A stretch of 64,000 nucleotides of DNA from Phyllobacterium bourgognense (GCF_003337575.1 NZ_QPJM01000019.1:1-64000); one strand, 5' to 3'. Positions 34,547 through 43,246 are shown, counted from the stretch's first letter. The notes: a model not told the origin generated them from the letters alone. Translations and numbers: made by a program.

Positions 34547-35472
34547 GACGCCCTCACAAGTGACTTGCGGATACGGATCAAAACGATGGCGTAGAGAATG
34601 AGAAGCGCCAGCAACAGGACCGCAACGGCGGAGGCATAGCCCTTGTCGAGCGTCTTGAATGCGCTGACATAGATATAGGTGGCGACTGTGTTGGTCGCGC
34701 CGGCGGGACCGCCCTCGGTCATCACGTAGATCAGATCGGCAAAGGTTGCGATCCAGATCGTCCGAAGCATCACGGTGATCGCGATGGTCGGCGCGAGGAA
34801 TGGCAGTGTCACCTTGGTGAAACGTTGCCATGGATTGGCGCCGTCGATCGCAGCCGCCTCGTGCAGTTCTCCAGGAATGGATTTCAGTGCAGCCAGCAGC
34901 GTGATCGCGAAAAACGGCACACCGAACCAGACATTGGCGATGATCGGCCCCCACATCGCGGTGGCGGGATTGGAGAGAATGTTGGTTGGGGCGGACTGGA
35001 TACCAAGCGCGTAGAGCCAGTGCGGCAAAGGTCCGACGATCGGGTTGAACAGCCATGCCCATGTCAGCCCCGAAAGAAAGGACGGCACGGCCCAAGGCAG
35101 AAAGACGATTGCCTGCACGATTTTCTTGCCTGCGAAATCCCTGTCGAGCAGCAGAGCAAGTCCGAGGCCAAGAAAGAATTGAAAAAACAGGCTGGCGACT
35201 GTCCACCACAGGGTATTCATCAGCGCCTGCCCGAGATTGGGATCGTGCAGCAAGGCCTGATATTGCGCGAGTCCGACATATTCGGATTTGAAAGCCGAGA
35301 ATTTGCGGAAGGAATAGCTGATGCCGAAGATCAGCGGCACCACCAGCACCAGCATGAGCAAAACCATGGCGGGGCTCAAATAGAGCCATGGTTCGAAAGC
35401 CGTGGCAAAGCCACGCTTGCCCGCCTTTTCCCTGTTGTGCGGCAGGCCCGCCGTCGTCGATTGCATCACCAT
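34543..35472 (-). CDS. Sugar-type (CUT1) ABC transporter, first permease (MalF-like)
   Basis: A 309-residue permease; a second ATG six bases on is also possible. Membrane segments begin at LYLSPAMVLLMLVLVVPLIFGISYSF. The EAA loop is ELHEAAAIDGANPWQRFTKVTLPFLAPT. It lies between the binding-protein gene, from which a strong stem-loop separates it, and the second permease. The transported compound is unknown; CUT1 importers mostly take oligosaccharides, polyols or glycerol-phosphate compounds. Confidence 0.92.
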   Translation of the reverse strand: MVMQSTTAGLPHNREKAGKRGFATAFEPWLYLSPAMVLLMLVLVVPLIFGISYSFRKFSAFKSEYVGLAQYQALLHDPNLGQALMNTLWWTVASLFFQFFLGLGLALLLDRDFAGKKIVQAIVFLPWAVPSFLSGLTWAWLFNPIVGPLPHWLYALGIQSAPTNILSNPATAMWGPIIANVWFGVPFFAITLLAALKSIPGELHEAAAIDGANPWQRFTKVTLPFLAPTIAITVMLRTIWIATFADLIYVMTEGGPAGATNTVATYIYVSAFKTLDKGYASAVAVLLLALLILYAIVLIRIRKSLVRAS

Positions 35473-35542
35473 GTTTGTCGGCCCCTCATTCGTCGGCTCC
35501 TCTTACGCTCGCCCGGCAAATAACAGTCATGCGCAAAAAGAA

Positions 35543-35572
35543 GATGCTCCGGCACGTGAGGACCGGAGCATC
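35543..35572 (-). terminator. Strong stem-loop after the CUT1 binding-protein gene
   Basis: GATGCTCCGG and CCGGAGCATC form a perfect 10-bp stem with a 10-base loop. On the minus strand TTCTTTTTG follows. It likely ends part of the transcripts or protects the mRNA end, so that more binding protein than permease is made. Confidence 0.75.
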
Positions 35573-35585
35573 ATTTCATTGCCTG

Positions 35586-36869
35586 TTATTTCTTGTTCTT
35601 GGCCATCCAGGCCTGCTGCTGTTCGGTGAGGAACGCAGCCCACTCGTCAGCGACGGCCTTCGGAGTCTTCTGGCCAAGCAGCACTTCCTGGAAATTCTTG
35701 ACTGAAACGGAGTCGTAGAAATTACCGAGGTTCTCGAGATAGGTCGGAGGGGTGACGAACTCGAATGTCTTCGGGTCATTCATTTCCTCGAACCAGCCCT
35801 TGAAGCTGTCAGCACCAAAATATGGATCCTTGTCGGCGCCATTGTGAATAGGGATGACACCGACATTCTTGGCGAATTCGAGATTGTCTTCCGGTGACAA
35901 CAATGTGCCCATCAACTTGAAGGCATCGTCCTTGACCTTCGAATTGGCAAACATCGCCCAGCCGGCATAGCCCAGCGTCGGATAGGACTTGCCGTTCGGT
36001 CCGGTCGGCAGCGGCGCAACGCCAAAGTCTTCCGCTTTCATTTTCTCGGCGATACCGATCAGCGCATCCGGATCCTGATCGAGCATGGCGCAGGTCCCGG
36101 AATAGAAACCGGTCACGACCTCGTTGAAGCCCCAGCTGACGCTGTCCTTCGGCGCATAACCATTCTTGTAGATATCGGCCAGCATCTCGAGGCCCTTGAC
36201 GGCGCCCGGCTCGTTCAAAGTCGCTGTGCCATCTGCATTGAAATAGCCGCCCTTGCCATTGGCGATGTTCATGAACATCTGCACGCCATTGAAGCCGCCA
36301 GGACCGCCGCGCAGGCAATAGCCATACTTGCCCTGGATCGCCGAGATCTTCTTGTTGGCTTCCATGAACTCGTCGAGAGTCTTCGGCGCTTCTTTCAGAC
36401 CGGCTTCGGCGAAGAGCTTCTTGTTCCAGAACATGGCCCGGATATAGTAGCCATAAGGGATCATGTATTGCTTGTTGTCGACCACTGAGCCGAACTGTTT
36501 TGCCCGGTCGCCGAGCGTGCCTGCATCCTTCCACTTGGCCATATAAGGCCCGAGGTCCTCGAGCTGGCCATTGGTTGCATAGAGACCCATCCAGCGCTCC
36601 GGCATCTCGACGATGTCTGGCGTGTCGCCTGCCTGCACCATGGTCAGGAATTTCTCGAAAGCCTGCCCCCACGGCAGCGAGACGAGCTCGACCTTGGTAC
36701 CGGGATTGGCCTGTTCGAAACTGGCGATCTGCTTCTTGAGCAGTTCCGTGCGCGGCGGGCTGGTAATCACCTCCACCATCTTGATCGTCGTATCGGCGAA
36801 AGCTGCCGAAACGGTCATCGACAGGGCTGCAATAGCGCCCGCCAGAAATGTTCCCATTCGTTTTTGCAT
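35586..36869 (-). CDS. Sugar-type (CUT1) ABC transporter, substrate-binding protein
   Basis: A 427-residue periplasmic protein. The ATG at 36869 is chosen: it follows GGGAGC and begins the signal peptide MQKRMGTFLAGAIAALSMTVSAAFA. The mature part belongs to the family 1 extracellular solute-binding proteins: IASFEQANPGTKVELVSLPWGQAFEKFLTMVQAGDTPDIVEMPERW is characteristic, as are GYCLRGGPGGFNG and GYAGWAMFANSKVKDDAFKLM. The ligand cannot be named. Encoded between a PLP enzyme gene and its permeases. Confidence 0.9.
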   Translation of the reverse strand: MQKRMGTFLAGAIAALSMTVSAAFADTTIKMVEVITSPPRTELLKKQIASFEQANPGTKVELVSLPWGQAFEKFLTMVQAGDTPDIVEMPERWMGLYATNGQLEDLGPYMAKWKDAGTLGDRAKQFGSVVDNKQYMIPYGYYIRAMFWNKKLFAEAGLKEAPKTLDEFMEANKKISAIQGKYGYCLRGGPGGFNGVQMFMNIANGKGGYFNADGTATLNEPGAVKGLEMLADIYKNGYAPKDSVSWGFNEVVTGFYSGTCAMLDQDPDALIGIAEKMKAEDFGVAPLPTGPNGKSYPTLGYAGWAMFANSKVKDDAFKLMGTLLSPEDNLEFAKNVGVIPIHNGADKDPYFGADSFKGWFEEMNDPKTFEFVTPPTYLENLGNFYDSVSVKNFQEVLLGQKTPKAVADEWAAFLTEQQQAWMAKNKK

Positions 36870-36891
36870 TATAAAGCTCCCATTTTTAAGT

Positions 36892-38079
36892 TCAGCGTTT
36901 GGCATTTGTCAGTGCGTTCACGAGGTCCGCCCAAAGCTCCTCTACACTTTCGAGTCCCACGTGAAGGCGGATCGTCCGGGGGCTGACACCGAAGCGCCCG
37001 ATCGAATTTGCGTCCGGCGTCTGCTGCAGTGAGGCAAGCGCCGGAACGACGAGACTTTCGTGACCACCCCAACTGACGCCGATGCGGAACAGTTTCAGCG
37101 CATCGACGAAGGTAGGCACATCAATGTCCTCCGTAACTTCGAAGGAAAACAGGCCCGAATAGCCGCTGAGCGTCGCCTTGCCCGGATGATTGGAATAGAC
37201 CGGATGCATCACGCGCTCGACATCGCCATGCGCCTTGAGGCGTTCGGCTATGGTCAGTCCGCTTTTCATATGATGCGGCAACCGGAGGGTCAGCGTGCGC
37301 AGACCGCGCAGCAGAAGCCATGCCTCGAACGGCGATAGTTTGGCGCCGAGATAGGAATAGGTGCGGCCATTGATCCGCTCGATCATTTCGCGCGATCCGG
37401 CGACAACACCGGCAACAGTGTCACTGTGCCCACCGAGATATTTCGAAGCGGAATGCATCACCAGGTCGATGCCGTGGGCGATCGGCTGCTGGAACAGCGG
37501 CGTCGCCCAGGAATTGTCAATCGTGGTTACAATGCCGTGCTGCTTGGCAAGTTTCGCATAATGCGCGATGTCCTGCAGCTCGAACATCATCGAACTCGGG
37601 CTTTCGAGATAGAGCATCTTTGCGCCCGGCAATGCCGCAGCCACTGCATCGGGATCGGAGCCGTCCACGTAATCCACTTTGATACCAAGATGCGGCAATA
37701 GCCGTTCAAACAGGCGATAAGCATCGCCATAGCAATTGCGCACTGCAACGATGCGATCGCCCGCGCCGACAAAGGCCAGCACCATGGCGCTGATCGCACC
37801 CATGCCGCTCGAAAAGGCCCGAGCGGCTTCCGCCCCTTCAAGCGCAGCAATCTTGGCCTCGAACTCCATGACCGTCGGATTATCGCCGCGTGAATACATC
37901 GGCTGGCGTTTGCGACCGGCGAATGCATCGGCCATCGCCGCATAATTATCAAAGGTGAAAAGCGACGTCTGGTAGATCGGAGGAACGACGGAACCGCCTG
38001 GGAAAGGCTCGTCATGCGCAAGCAGCGTTGCAGCTTGCGCCATCAGGTCCTGGTCGTGAAAATACGGGTTGTCGCTCAT
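36892..38079 (-). CDS. Cys/Met-metabolism PLP-dependent enzyme (cystathionine gamma-lyase/synthase family)
   Basis: A 395-residue fold type I PLP enzyme. The PLP lysine is K213 in HSASKYLGGHSD, the phosphate site is SSGMGAISAM (90-99), and YSRGDNPTV (62-70) supplies the Tyr/Arg from the neighbouring subunit. Family members cleave or form C-S bonds (cystathionine beta/gamma-lyases, methionine gamma-lyase, O-succinylhomoserine sulfhydrylase). It overlaps the gntR gene by 4 bases and precedes a CUT1 importer, an unusual partner for such an enzyme. This suggests a role in breaking down a specific imported sulfur or amino compound rather than in housekeeping methionine synthesis. Confidence 0.85.
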   Translation of the reverse strand: MSDNPYFHDQDLMAQAATLLAHDEPFPGGSVVPPIYQTSLFTFDNYAAMADAFAGRKRQPMYSRGDNPTVMEFEAKIAALEGAEAARAFSSGMGAISAMVLAFVGAGDRIVAVRNCYGDAYRLFERLLPHLGIKVDYVDGSDPDAVAAALPGAKMLYLESPSSMMFELQDIAHYAKLAKQHGIVTTIDNSWATPLFQQPIAHGIDLVMHSASKYLGGHSDTVAGVVAGSREMIERINGRTYSYLGAKLSPFEAWLLLRGLRTLTLRLPHHMKSGLTIAERLKAHGDVERVMHPVYSNHPGKATLSGYSGLFSFEVTEDIDVPTFVDALKLFRIGVSWGGHESLVVPALASLQQTPDANSIGRFGVSPRTIRLHVGLESVEELWADLVNALTNAKR

Positions 38080-38864
38080 GCTTGGCTCTTCTTGTTCTGC
38101 TTTTTCAGGTATGCCGCCCCGCGCTTGAGGTCATCCTCGACGGTGGCAATCAGCTTCAATGCCTCGCCGCGTGCGGCAATCGGATCGCGCGCGGCGATCG
38201 CATTGAAAAGGGTCCGATGGTAGGGAAAGCTGGCGTGGCCAAAATCCCGTACCCCCAGCGGATGCTCCCAGAACCGGTGAAACATCTCGTACATGGCTGC
38301 AATGATCTGTTCGAACAGCGGATTGCCCGAGGTGCGGAACACAGCAAGATGAAAGTCCCAATCTTCATCGGCAGACATGCCATGACGTGCATGGAACGCC
38401 TCTTCCATGACGATCAGCTTCTGCTCGATCAGGGCAATATCGGCATCGGTGGCGCGCTCCGCACAGAGAACGGCGGCTTCCGCCTCGAGACCGCGGCGAA
38501 TTTCCAGTGTGTGCATCAGACTATTGAAATCATTGCCGGAGGGCAGCGTCAGCGGCATATGCAGCATATTGCGGGTGACGGCAGCTTTCAGATAGGTGCC
38601 GCTGCCCTGGCGTCTCTCGACAAGTCCGAGTTCCTGCCAGCGGGTCAGCGCCTCACGCACGGTCGTACGGCTGACTCTCAGGTGTTCTGCAAGCAAACGC
38701 TCGGTCGGTAAGCGGTCTCCCGGCTTTAAGCCCTCACCCGTCACGAAATCCACCAGCGCGTGCAACACCGCGTCATCGCGGGATGCGGTATGAACTGGGG
38801 AAAGGATCGGACTGATCAACGAAGCATCGCCTGAATTGGTTGGACCATTGTGCCAATTCAGCAT
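38076..38864 (-). CDS. GntR-family (FadR subfamily) transcriptional regulator
   Basis: Up to 262 residues. The winged helix reads GEGLKPGDRLPTERLLAEHLRVSRTTVREALTRWQELGLVERRQGSGTYL (43-92). An all-helical FCD effector domain follows, with metal-site histidines in DWDFHLAVFR, EHPLG and FPYHRTLFNAI. The start is uncertain: the ATG at 38864 has no ribosome-binding site, and a TTG at 38819 would also leave the domain whole. It heads the PLP enzyme-CUT1 operon and probably controls it in response to the imported compound. Confidence 0.87.
   Translation of the reverse strand: MLNWHNGPTNSGDASLISPILSPVHTASRDDAVLHALVDFVTGEGLKPGDRLPTERLLAEHLRVSRTTVREALTRWQELGLVERRQGSGTYLKAAVTRNMLHMPLTLPSGNDFNSLMHTLEIRRGLEAEAAVLCAERATDADIALIEQKLIVMEEAFHARHGMSADEDWDFHLAVFRTSGNPLFEQIIAAMYEMFHRFWEHPLGVRDFGHASFPYHRTLFNAIAARDPIAARGEALKLIATVEDDLKRGAAYLKKQNKKSQA
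38837..38847. promoter_or_regulatory. Candidate FadR-subfamily operator
   Basis: TGGTTGGACCA fits the FadR-subfamily consensus TNGTNNNACNA fully and is a palindrome. It lies at the very start of gntR, inside the longest reading, which supports either autoregulation with a downstream start or a roadblock in the coding start. Confidence 0.5.
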
Positions 38865-39010
38865 GAATGGAAGGAGGAGTCAAATGCTCCCAGGAGTCTT
38901 TCCAAAATCACTCCGGTTGCAGGACCCTAGAGATCCGTCCGGCAATTTCTTCCCCGCATTGCGGGAATCCTTATCGCCGTAAAATGGTCTCGCGCCATTC
39001 GGCACCGACG

Positions 39011-39265
39011 TCATGTATGCCGCCTCTTATCAAGTTCGATTGCCTCGGCTCGTGTCAGCCCGATATCCTGAAGCAGGCGATCACTCAGCTTTGTCAGCGG
39101 GTCACCCGTCGGTTCGGCGTGTAGGCCAGAAGCAACAAACTTGCGAATGAGGCCAAGCAGACGCTCCAGAACGTCGGGCGACGTTCCAACATCCCCGACA
39201 GAAAAGCTCCGGCCCTGGCGGTTGCGATGGATTTCTAGTAGACCAGTCGTCTCTGAATATGCCAT
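39011..39265 (-). CDS. DUF1127 domain small protein
   Basis: An 84-residue protein with an AGGAGC site before its ATG. The C-terminal part LTKLSDRLLQDIGLTRAEAIELDKRR is the DUF1127 motif, found in many small alphaproteobacterial proteins, some of which act as RNA-binding regulators of phosphate or growth responses. The N-terminal 35 residues are not conserved wording. It is 11 bases after a TetR gene and is probably co-transcribed with it. A copy of the TetR-type operator lies within its first codons. Confidence 0.82.
   Translation of the reverse strand: MAYSETTGLLEIHRNRQGRSFSVGDVGTSPDVLERLLGLIRKFVASGLHAEPTGDPLTKLSDRLLQDIGLTRAEAIELDKRRHT
39239..39252. promoter_or_regulatory. Second copy of the TetR operator, inside the DUF1127 gene start
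   Basis: TAGACCAGTCGTCT is an exact 14-base copy of the sequence in front of the tetR gene, about 640 bp away. It covers codons 5-9 of the DUF1127 gene. Binding here could block an internal promoter or elongation. Confidence 0.55.
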
Positions 39266-39276
39266 AATATAAGCTC

Positions 39277-39870
39277 CTATGATTTTTGTGCCAGCAGGCC
39301 ATCGAGTGTCATGGTGCTGAACCGTTGAAGGGGTTTGATGCTTCCCTCCGCCTTCATCCTGACCAGGGCGCCCTCATAGGCGTCGATCAAAAAGGCAGCG
39401 GTTTCATCCGGATCAAGATATTCCGGCAATTCTCCGGCATCACGCGCTTCGCGCAGCACGGCCCTGAAATCACCCTGCCAAGCGGTGAACGAGCGATGCA
39501 ACTCGCGCTGGAGCACCTCGCTATGTGCCGCAATGGATTGGGATAGATTGCCCAAGAGGCAACCACAGGTTGGATCGCCCGACCCGTATTCCTTTTCATA
39601 ATATTCGAAATAGTCGCGCAGACGCCGCAGCGGCGATCTCGTCTTGTCTTCCAGCAGAAGTTGCGTCCGCACCTTCTGGTTGTTGTTACAATAGGAGGCG
39701 AGTACTGCAGAAGCGAACTCTTCCTTGCTTGTGAAGAAGTGATAGAACGATCCCTTCGGCACGCCCGCAGATTTGAGAATCGGGCCTATCCCCGCCCCTT
39801 CATAACCATGGGAGAGAAGGGCCTTCAGGCCCTCGTCGATCAAAACTGCTCGTGTGTCCGTTTTACTCAT
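39277..39870 (-). CDS. TetR/AcrR-family regulator (NemR/AcuR-like)
   Basis: A 197-residue regulator. The ATG at 39870 gives MSKTDTRAVLIDEGLKALLSHGYEGAGIGPILKSAGVPKGSFYHFFTSKEEFASAVLASY, the full TetR helix-turn-helix part (1-60); a longer frame reads through the promoter. The C-terminal part with PTCGCLLGNLSQSIAAHSEVL resembles the NemR/AcuR group, whose members sense electrophiles or acrylate, often through cysteines; here the Cys pair is in PTCGCL. A palindrome 12 bases upstream of the start is its likely autoregulatory operator. Confidence 0.87.
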   Translation of the reverse strand: MSKTDTRAVLIDEGLKALLSHGYEGAGIGPILKSAGVPKGSFYHFFTSKEEFASAVLASYCNNNQKVRTQLLLEDKTRSPLRRLRDYFEYYEKEYGSGDPTCGCLLGNLSQSIAAHSEVLQRELHRSFTAWQGDFRAVLREARDAGELPEYLDPDETAAFLIDAYEGALVRMKAEGSIKPLQRFSTMTLDGLLAQKS

Positions 39871-39881
39871 GTTATAAATAA

Positions 39882-39896
39882 TAGACCAGTCGTCTA
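39882..39896. promoter_or_regulatory. TetR operator in the tetR promoter
   Basis: TAGAC-CAGTC-GTCTA is an inverted repeat directly upstream of the tetR start and close to the NemR-type box (TAGACC...GGTCTA). The repeated copy within the next gene supports its being a true binding site. Confidence 0.7.
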
Positions 39897-40412
39897 GTAA
39901 ATGCAAGCTGACTCTACCAGTATGGAAAAGCGGCGTTGCACTGGCTGGCGAACTACCTGGCGACGTCTTCCGAAAGACCACTCCAAACAAAATCCCACAA
40001 ACTTATCCAACACCTCCAAACCTCGCTTATTCTTCTCCCCGTCCTATCCACGGGGAGCTGCTTCCGGAGCCGTTCGAAGTGGGGAGAGGATCGGCGCCTC
40101 CGATGGCGGGTAACGGGCCCGCTGTCAGGGGAATTTCTGTCCAAGGGCTCCCCTGCCGGTACTACGACTGGCGTGTGCTGGACGAGCACTTCGAAAGGGG
40201 CTTTCGGCAGCGGGTGAAGCAATTCATCCAACGCGGAAGGCCTCCCAAGCGGAACGGACGGGATCAAAAGACGCCGGAGGGGCGGTCTTCGGATCGCATT
40301 TTTATTCTACAAAGACGCGCTTCGACGACCGCCCGTCTTCCAAGCATGCAAACAATAGCCAGACGCGAAAGCGGGCGTGGCAAGCGGAAAGCACACCCGG
40401 TTCTTTGACAAT
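39897..40412. other. Intergenic stretch without a recognisable gene
   Basis: About 515 bases hold no reading frame with a recognised domain. Two inverted repeats are present: CTCCCCGT/ACGGGGAG (40035-40057, 8-bp stem) and GGGCGGTCTTCG/CGACGACCGCCC (40280-40291 with 40323-40334, one mismatch, 31-base spacer). The second could help to end the M81 transcript, which stops at 40413. Confidence 0.5.
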
Positions 40413-41882
40413 TCAGAACGGCATCTCCACCCGAGGCCAGATTTCACGCGAAAGTTTGCGATAGTCGGTCTTTTTCGGATTGGAGGGATAGGGCGCACCC
40501 GCATCGATATAAATAATTTCCGCAGCCACAGGCTCGAAACCCGCGTGAAAATGATTCGTCGACTTGACGAGCAGAATGTCCTTCGACCCGGGATCGATGC
40601 CGAGATTGGAGAAAATGTCCGGCTCAAAGGTTTGCGTGCGGTTGGTGTTGAGGATGATCTCGATATCCGCGCCCTCGAGGCGAATGACCGCTGCAGGTCC
40701 AAGCGTAACCCGGCTCTTGCCGAAACTCTGCCAGCCTTCGTGCACGGCCTTGAGCACTTCGACACGCGCATCGATTGGAGCTCCGCCATCCGGCCCGGCC
40801 TTGCCGCCAAAGCGCAACTGGATATGCGCTCCCTCGCCTGCTGCCAGGCAGAAGGTCACTGCGATCGGATCCCAGATCGTCGCCACGGCGACGTTGCCAA
40901 TACCGCGTTCGATGATCCTTCGCAGGACCAGTGTGCCATCTCCGGCAACCCCGCCCCCTGGATTATCCCAAACGTCGGCGATGACGACCGGCTTATCCGG
41001 CTTCTGCGCAACGAGCGCAACGGCCTTGTTCAGGCCGGCTTCCGTGTCGAGCATGCCCATTGCCGTCGTTCCACGCATCGCGAACAGCTCCATACCCAAT
41101 TTCTTCGCGAGCGCCGCACCCTTTGCCGGCTCATTATCGGTGATAACCATAAGCTGAGTGCCGAGCTCGGGGACATCTCCAGCCATGAAGCCATGAATGA
41201 GCGAGACAGACAGGATGCCATCGCGGCCCTGCAGGGCCTTCAGACGATCGACATAAGAACGCATCGGCTCGTGGCTGGTCGGATAAACGCCGATCATACG
41301 GCAATCGAAGGTAGAAATGACCGGCTTGATCTCGCCGCGCAGCGCGCGCAGGGCAAGGTCGACTACATGCTCGCCGCGTTCGTAGAAGTCCGTGTGCGGA
41401 AACTCGAGGAAGGCAGCAAGTATATTTGCATTGGCAACGCGCTTCTTCGTGAGGTGGCTGTGCGGATCGAGTTCAGATGCGATAAGCACATCCGGCCCGA
41501 CGAGATTGCGAATTTGCTCGAGAAGATCGCCCTCGCAGTCATCATAGCCCTGCGCAACCATGGCACCATGCAAGCCAAGGATGACCCCATCGACGGGCAG
41601 CGCAGCCTTGAGCTGGTCAAGGATTTCGTCACGCAGACCCTCATAGGCTTGCCGCTGCAACAATCCTCCGGGCTCGGCCCAGGTCGCGGTTCCTTCGATC
41701 AGAGTGAACCCTTCCTCGCGCGCCTTGCGCCGTAAAACCACCATTGGCGCCGAGCACAAGGTGGGCGTCTCCGGATGTTCACCCGGACCCGCATAGAACG
41801 CCATTTCAAAGCTGGCACGGTCTGTTGGCACAGGGGAAAAAGTGTTGGTTTCCGTCGCGAGCGACGCGGTAAAAATGCGCAT
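40413..41882 (-). CDS. M81-family metallopeptidase (MlrC-like)
   Basis: A 489-residue member of the MlrC/microcystinase C family. The N-terminal MRIFTASLATETNTFSPVPT (1-20) is the DUF1485/M81 signature. Expected zinc-site residues lie in ILGLHGAMVAQGYDDCEGDLL and ASELDPHSHLT. The C-terminal domain has VIADVWDNPGGGVAGDGT and ending VKSTNHFHAGFEPVA. Most family members are not microcystin-degrading; many lie beside amino-acid catabolic genes. Here RidA is encoded 10 bases upstream on the same strand. The substrate is unknown. Confidence 0.87.
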   Translation of the reverse strand: MRIFTASLATETNTFSPVPTDRASFEMAFYAGPGEHPETPTLCSAPMVVLRRKAREEGFTLIEGTATWAEPGGLLQRQAYEGLRDEILDQLKAALPVDGVILGLHGAMVAQGYDDCEGDLLEQIRNLVGPDVLIASELDPHSHLTKKRVANANILAAFLEFPHTDFYERGEHVVDLALRALRGEIKPVISTFDCRMIGVYPTSHEPMRSYVDRLKALQGRDGILSVSLIHGFMAGDVPELGTQLMVITDNEPAKGAALAKKLGMELFAMRGTTAMGMLDTEAGLNKAVALVAQKPDKPVVIADVWDNPGGGVAGDGTLVLRRIIERGIGNVAVATIWDPIAVTFCLAAGEGAHIQLRFGGKAGPDGGAPIDARVEVLKAVHEGWQSFGKSRVTLGPAAVIRLEGADIEIILNTNRTQTFEPDIFSNLGIDPGSKDILLVKSTNHFHAGFEPVAAEIIYIDAGAPYPSNPKKTDYRKLSREIWPRVEMPF

Positions 41883-41892
41883 GAATGTGATC

Positions 41893-42258
41893 TCAGAGAG
41901 GCTTATAGGCGATGGCTTCTATTTCAATCTTGATATCGATCATCAGCCGGGATTCGATGGTGGTGCGAGCAGGCGGATTCGCGGGAAAGTATGTGGCGTA
42001 GGTCTTGTTGAATGCCCCGAATTCGCGGGCGTCTTCAAGAATGACGAAGGTCTTGATCACATCGGAAAGGTCTGCGCCCGCTAGTGCCAAAGCGGATTTG
42101 ACGTTCTCCATCACCTGTCGCGTCTGGGCTTCAATACCGCCGACAATGACCGTGCCGTCAGCGCCCACCGGAACCTGCCCTGAAATATAGATGAAATCCC
42201 CAGCGCGCACCGCGGGCGACAACGGCACATGTGCATGGCCGAAATGTTGTTTGGTCAT
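41893..42258 (-). CDS. ridA: RidA-family enamine/imine deaminase
   Basis: A 121-residue protein of the YjgF/YER057c/UK114 family. The conserved Arg is in PPARTTIESRL, and FIYISGQVPVGADGTVIVGG with TRQVMENVKSALALAGADLSDVIKT is the family core. RidA proteins hydrolyse reactive enamine intermediates such as 2-aminoacrylate made by PLP dehydratases. A D-serine dehydratase-like PLP enzyme is encoded divergently 1 kb away, which fits this role. It probably heads the leftward pair ridA-M81. Confidence 0.92.
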   Translation of the reverse strand: MTKQHFGHAHVPLSPAVRAGDFIYISGQVPVGADGTVIVGGIEAQTRQVMENVKSALALAGADLSDVIKTFVILEDAREFGAFNKTYATYFPANPPARTTIESRLMIDIKIEIEAIAYKPL

Positions 42259-42460
42259 GATCGTGATCCTATCCTGTGTCCAGACTGCTCATTGTAGCCA
42301 GACTCGAAATACCGCGAAGTCCCGGCCATACCATAGTGCCAATCCACGGTACAGCACCCGGCCGCAAACGAAAGGACGCGAGTAGTTGTCTTGGTGAAAC
42401 TCGATATTGCTTTTTTCCACCTGCAGTCATTAATGAGCAAAAAATCAACTGGATGCGCGC

Positions 42461-43246
42461 ATGACTTCTCCAACATCGCATGGTGAACCTGGCCTCAAAG
42501 GCAAACACGTGCTCATCACCGGCGCCGGTGGGGGCATCGGCCAAGCACTTATCGAAGCTTACAATGGCTTGGGCGCTATTGTGTCCGGCGCCGATCAGGA
42601 ACGACGTCTGATTGAAACCCTTCCTCTCTCAAACCGTCTGGTTTTCGATCTCAATGATAAAGCGGCTACATCCAAGGCGATCGATGATTTCATCGCGGAC
42701 CGTGGCGTTCCGGATGTACTGATCAACAATGCCGGTTTCACGCGCGGCGAAACGCTCGATCAAGTCGATGGCGATGTATGGGAACAGGAAATCGCCACCA
42801 ATCTGAACGGCGTATTCCACGTCACGGCCCCCATCGTCGCTAACATGAGCAAACGCGGCAGCGGCAATATCGTGTTTATCTCCTCGGTCAACGCGCTCGG
42901 CCACTACGGTAATCCGGCCTATTCGGCGGCCAAGGCGGGATTGATCTCCTATATGAAAGCGCTCGCTGTCGAGCGTGGGCGATTTGGCATACGAGCCAAT
43001 GCAGTCTGTCCAGGTTCCGTACGAACACCGGCGTGGGATCACCGGCTGCAAAGGGAGCCCGAGCTTCTGGCAAAAGTCCTGCCGCACTACCCGCTTGGGC
43101 GCATGGTGACCCCTGATGAAGTGGCGCAAGCAGCAGTATTCCTCAGCTCGAGTGCTGCATCGGGTATCACGGGTGCTACGCTTAGCGTCGATGCCGGGCT
43201 GACGGCCGGAAATCTGCCTTTCATCAACGATGTGCTTGGAGATTGA
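42461..43246 (+). CDS. SDR-family oxidoreductase
   Basis: A 261-residue classical short-chain dehydrogenase. The cofactor motif is GAGGGIGQ (21-28), NNAG is at 89-92, and the catalytic set is Ser141/142, Tyr154 and Lys158 (YSAAK). An Asp-containing GAD at 43-45 suggests a preference for NAD(H). It oxidises or reduces an alcohol/ketone. It is followed after 2 bases by the PLP enzyme gene, so the two probably act in one pathway, perhaps of a hydroxy amino acid. Confidence 0.88.
   Translation: MTSPTSHGEPGLKGKHVLITGAGGGIGQALIEAYNGLGAIVSGADQERRLIETLPLSNRLVFDLNDKAATSKAIDDFIADRGVPDVLINNAGFTRGETLDQVDGDVWEQEIATNLNGVFHVTAPIVANMSKRGSGNIVFISSVNALGHYGNPAYSAAKAGLISYMKALAVERGRFGIRANAVCPGSVRTPAWDHRLQREPELLAKVLPHYPLGRMVTPDEVAQAAVFLSSSAASGITGATLSVDAGLTAGNLPFINDVLGD

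Noticed and set aside
34547-35389. Upstream extension of the second CUT1 permease to 563 residues
   Set aside because: The extra part is a shifted frame of the first permease; the ATG in the ATGA overlap at 34546 gives the normal length.
40079-40408. A 109-residue plus-strand frame before the M81 gene end
   Set aside because: It is low-complexity and Arg-rich, with no domain, no good ribosome-binding site and no matching frame; it is treated as intergenic.
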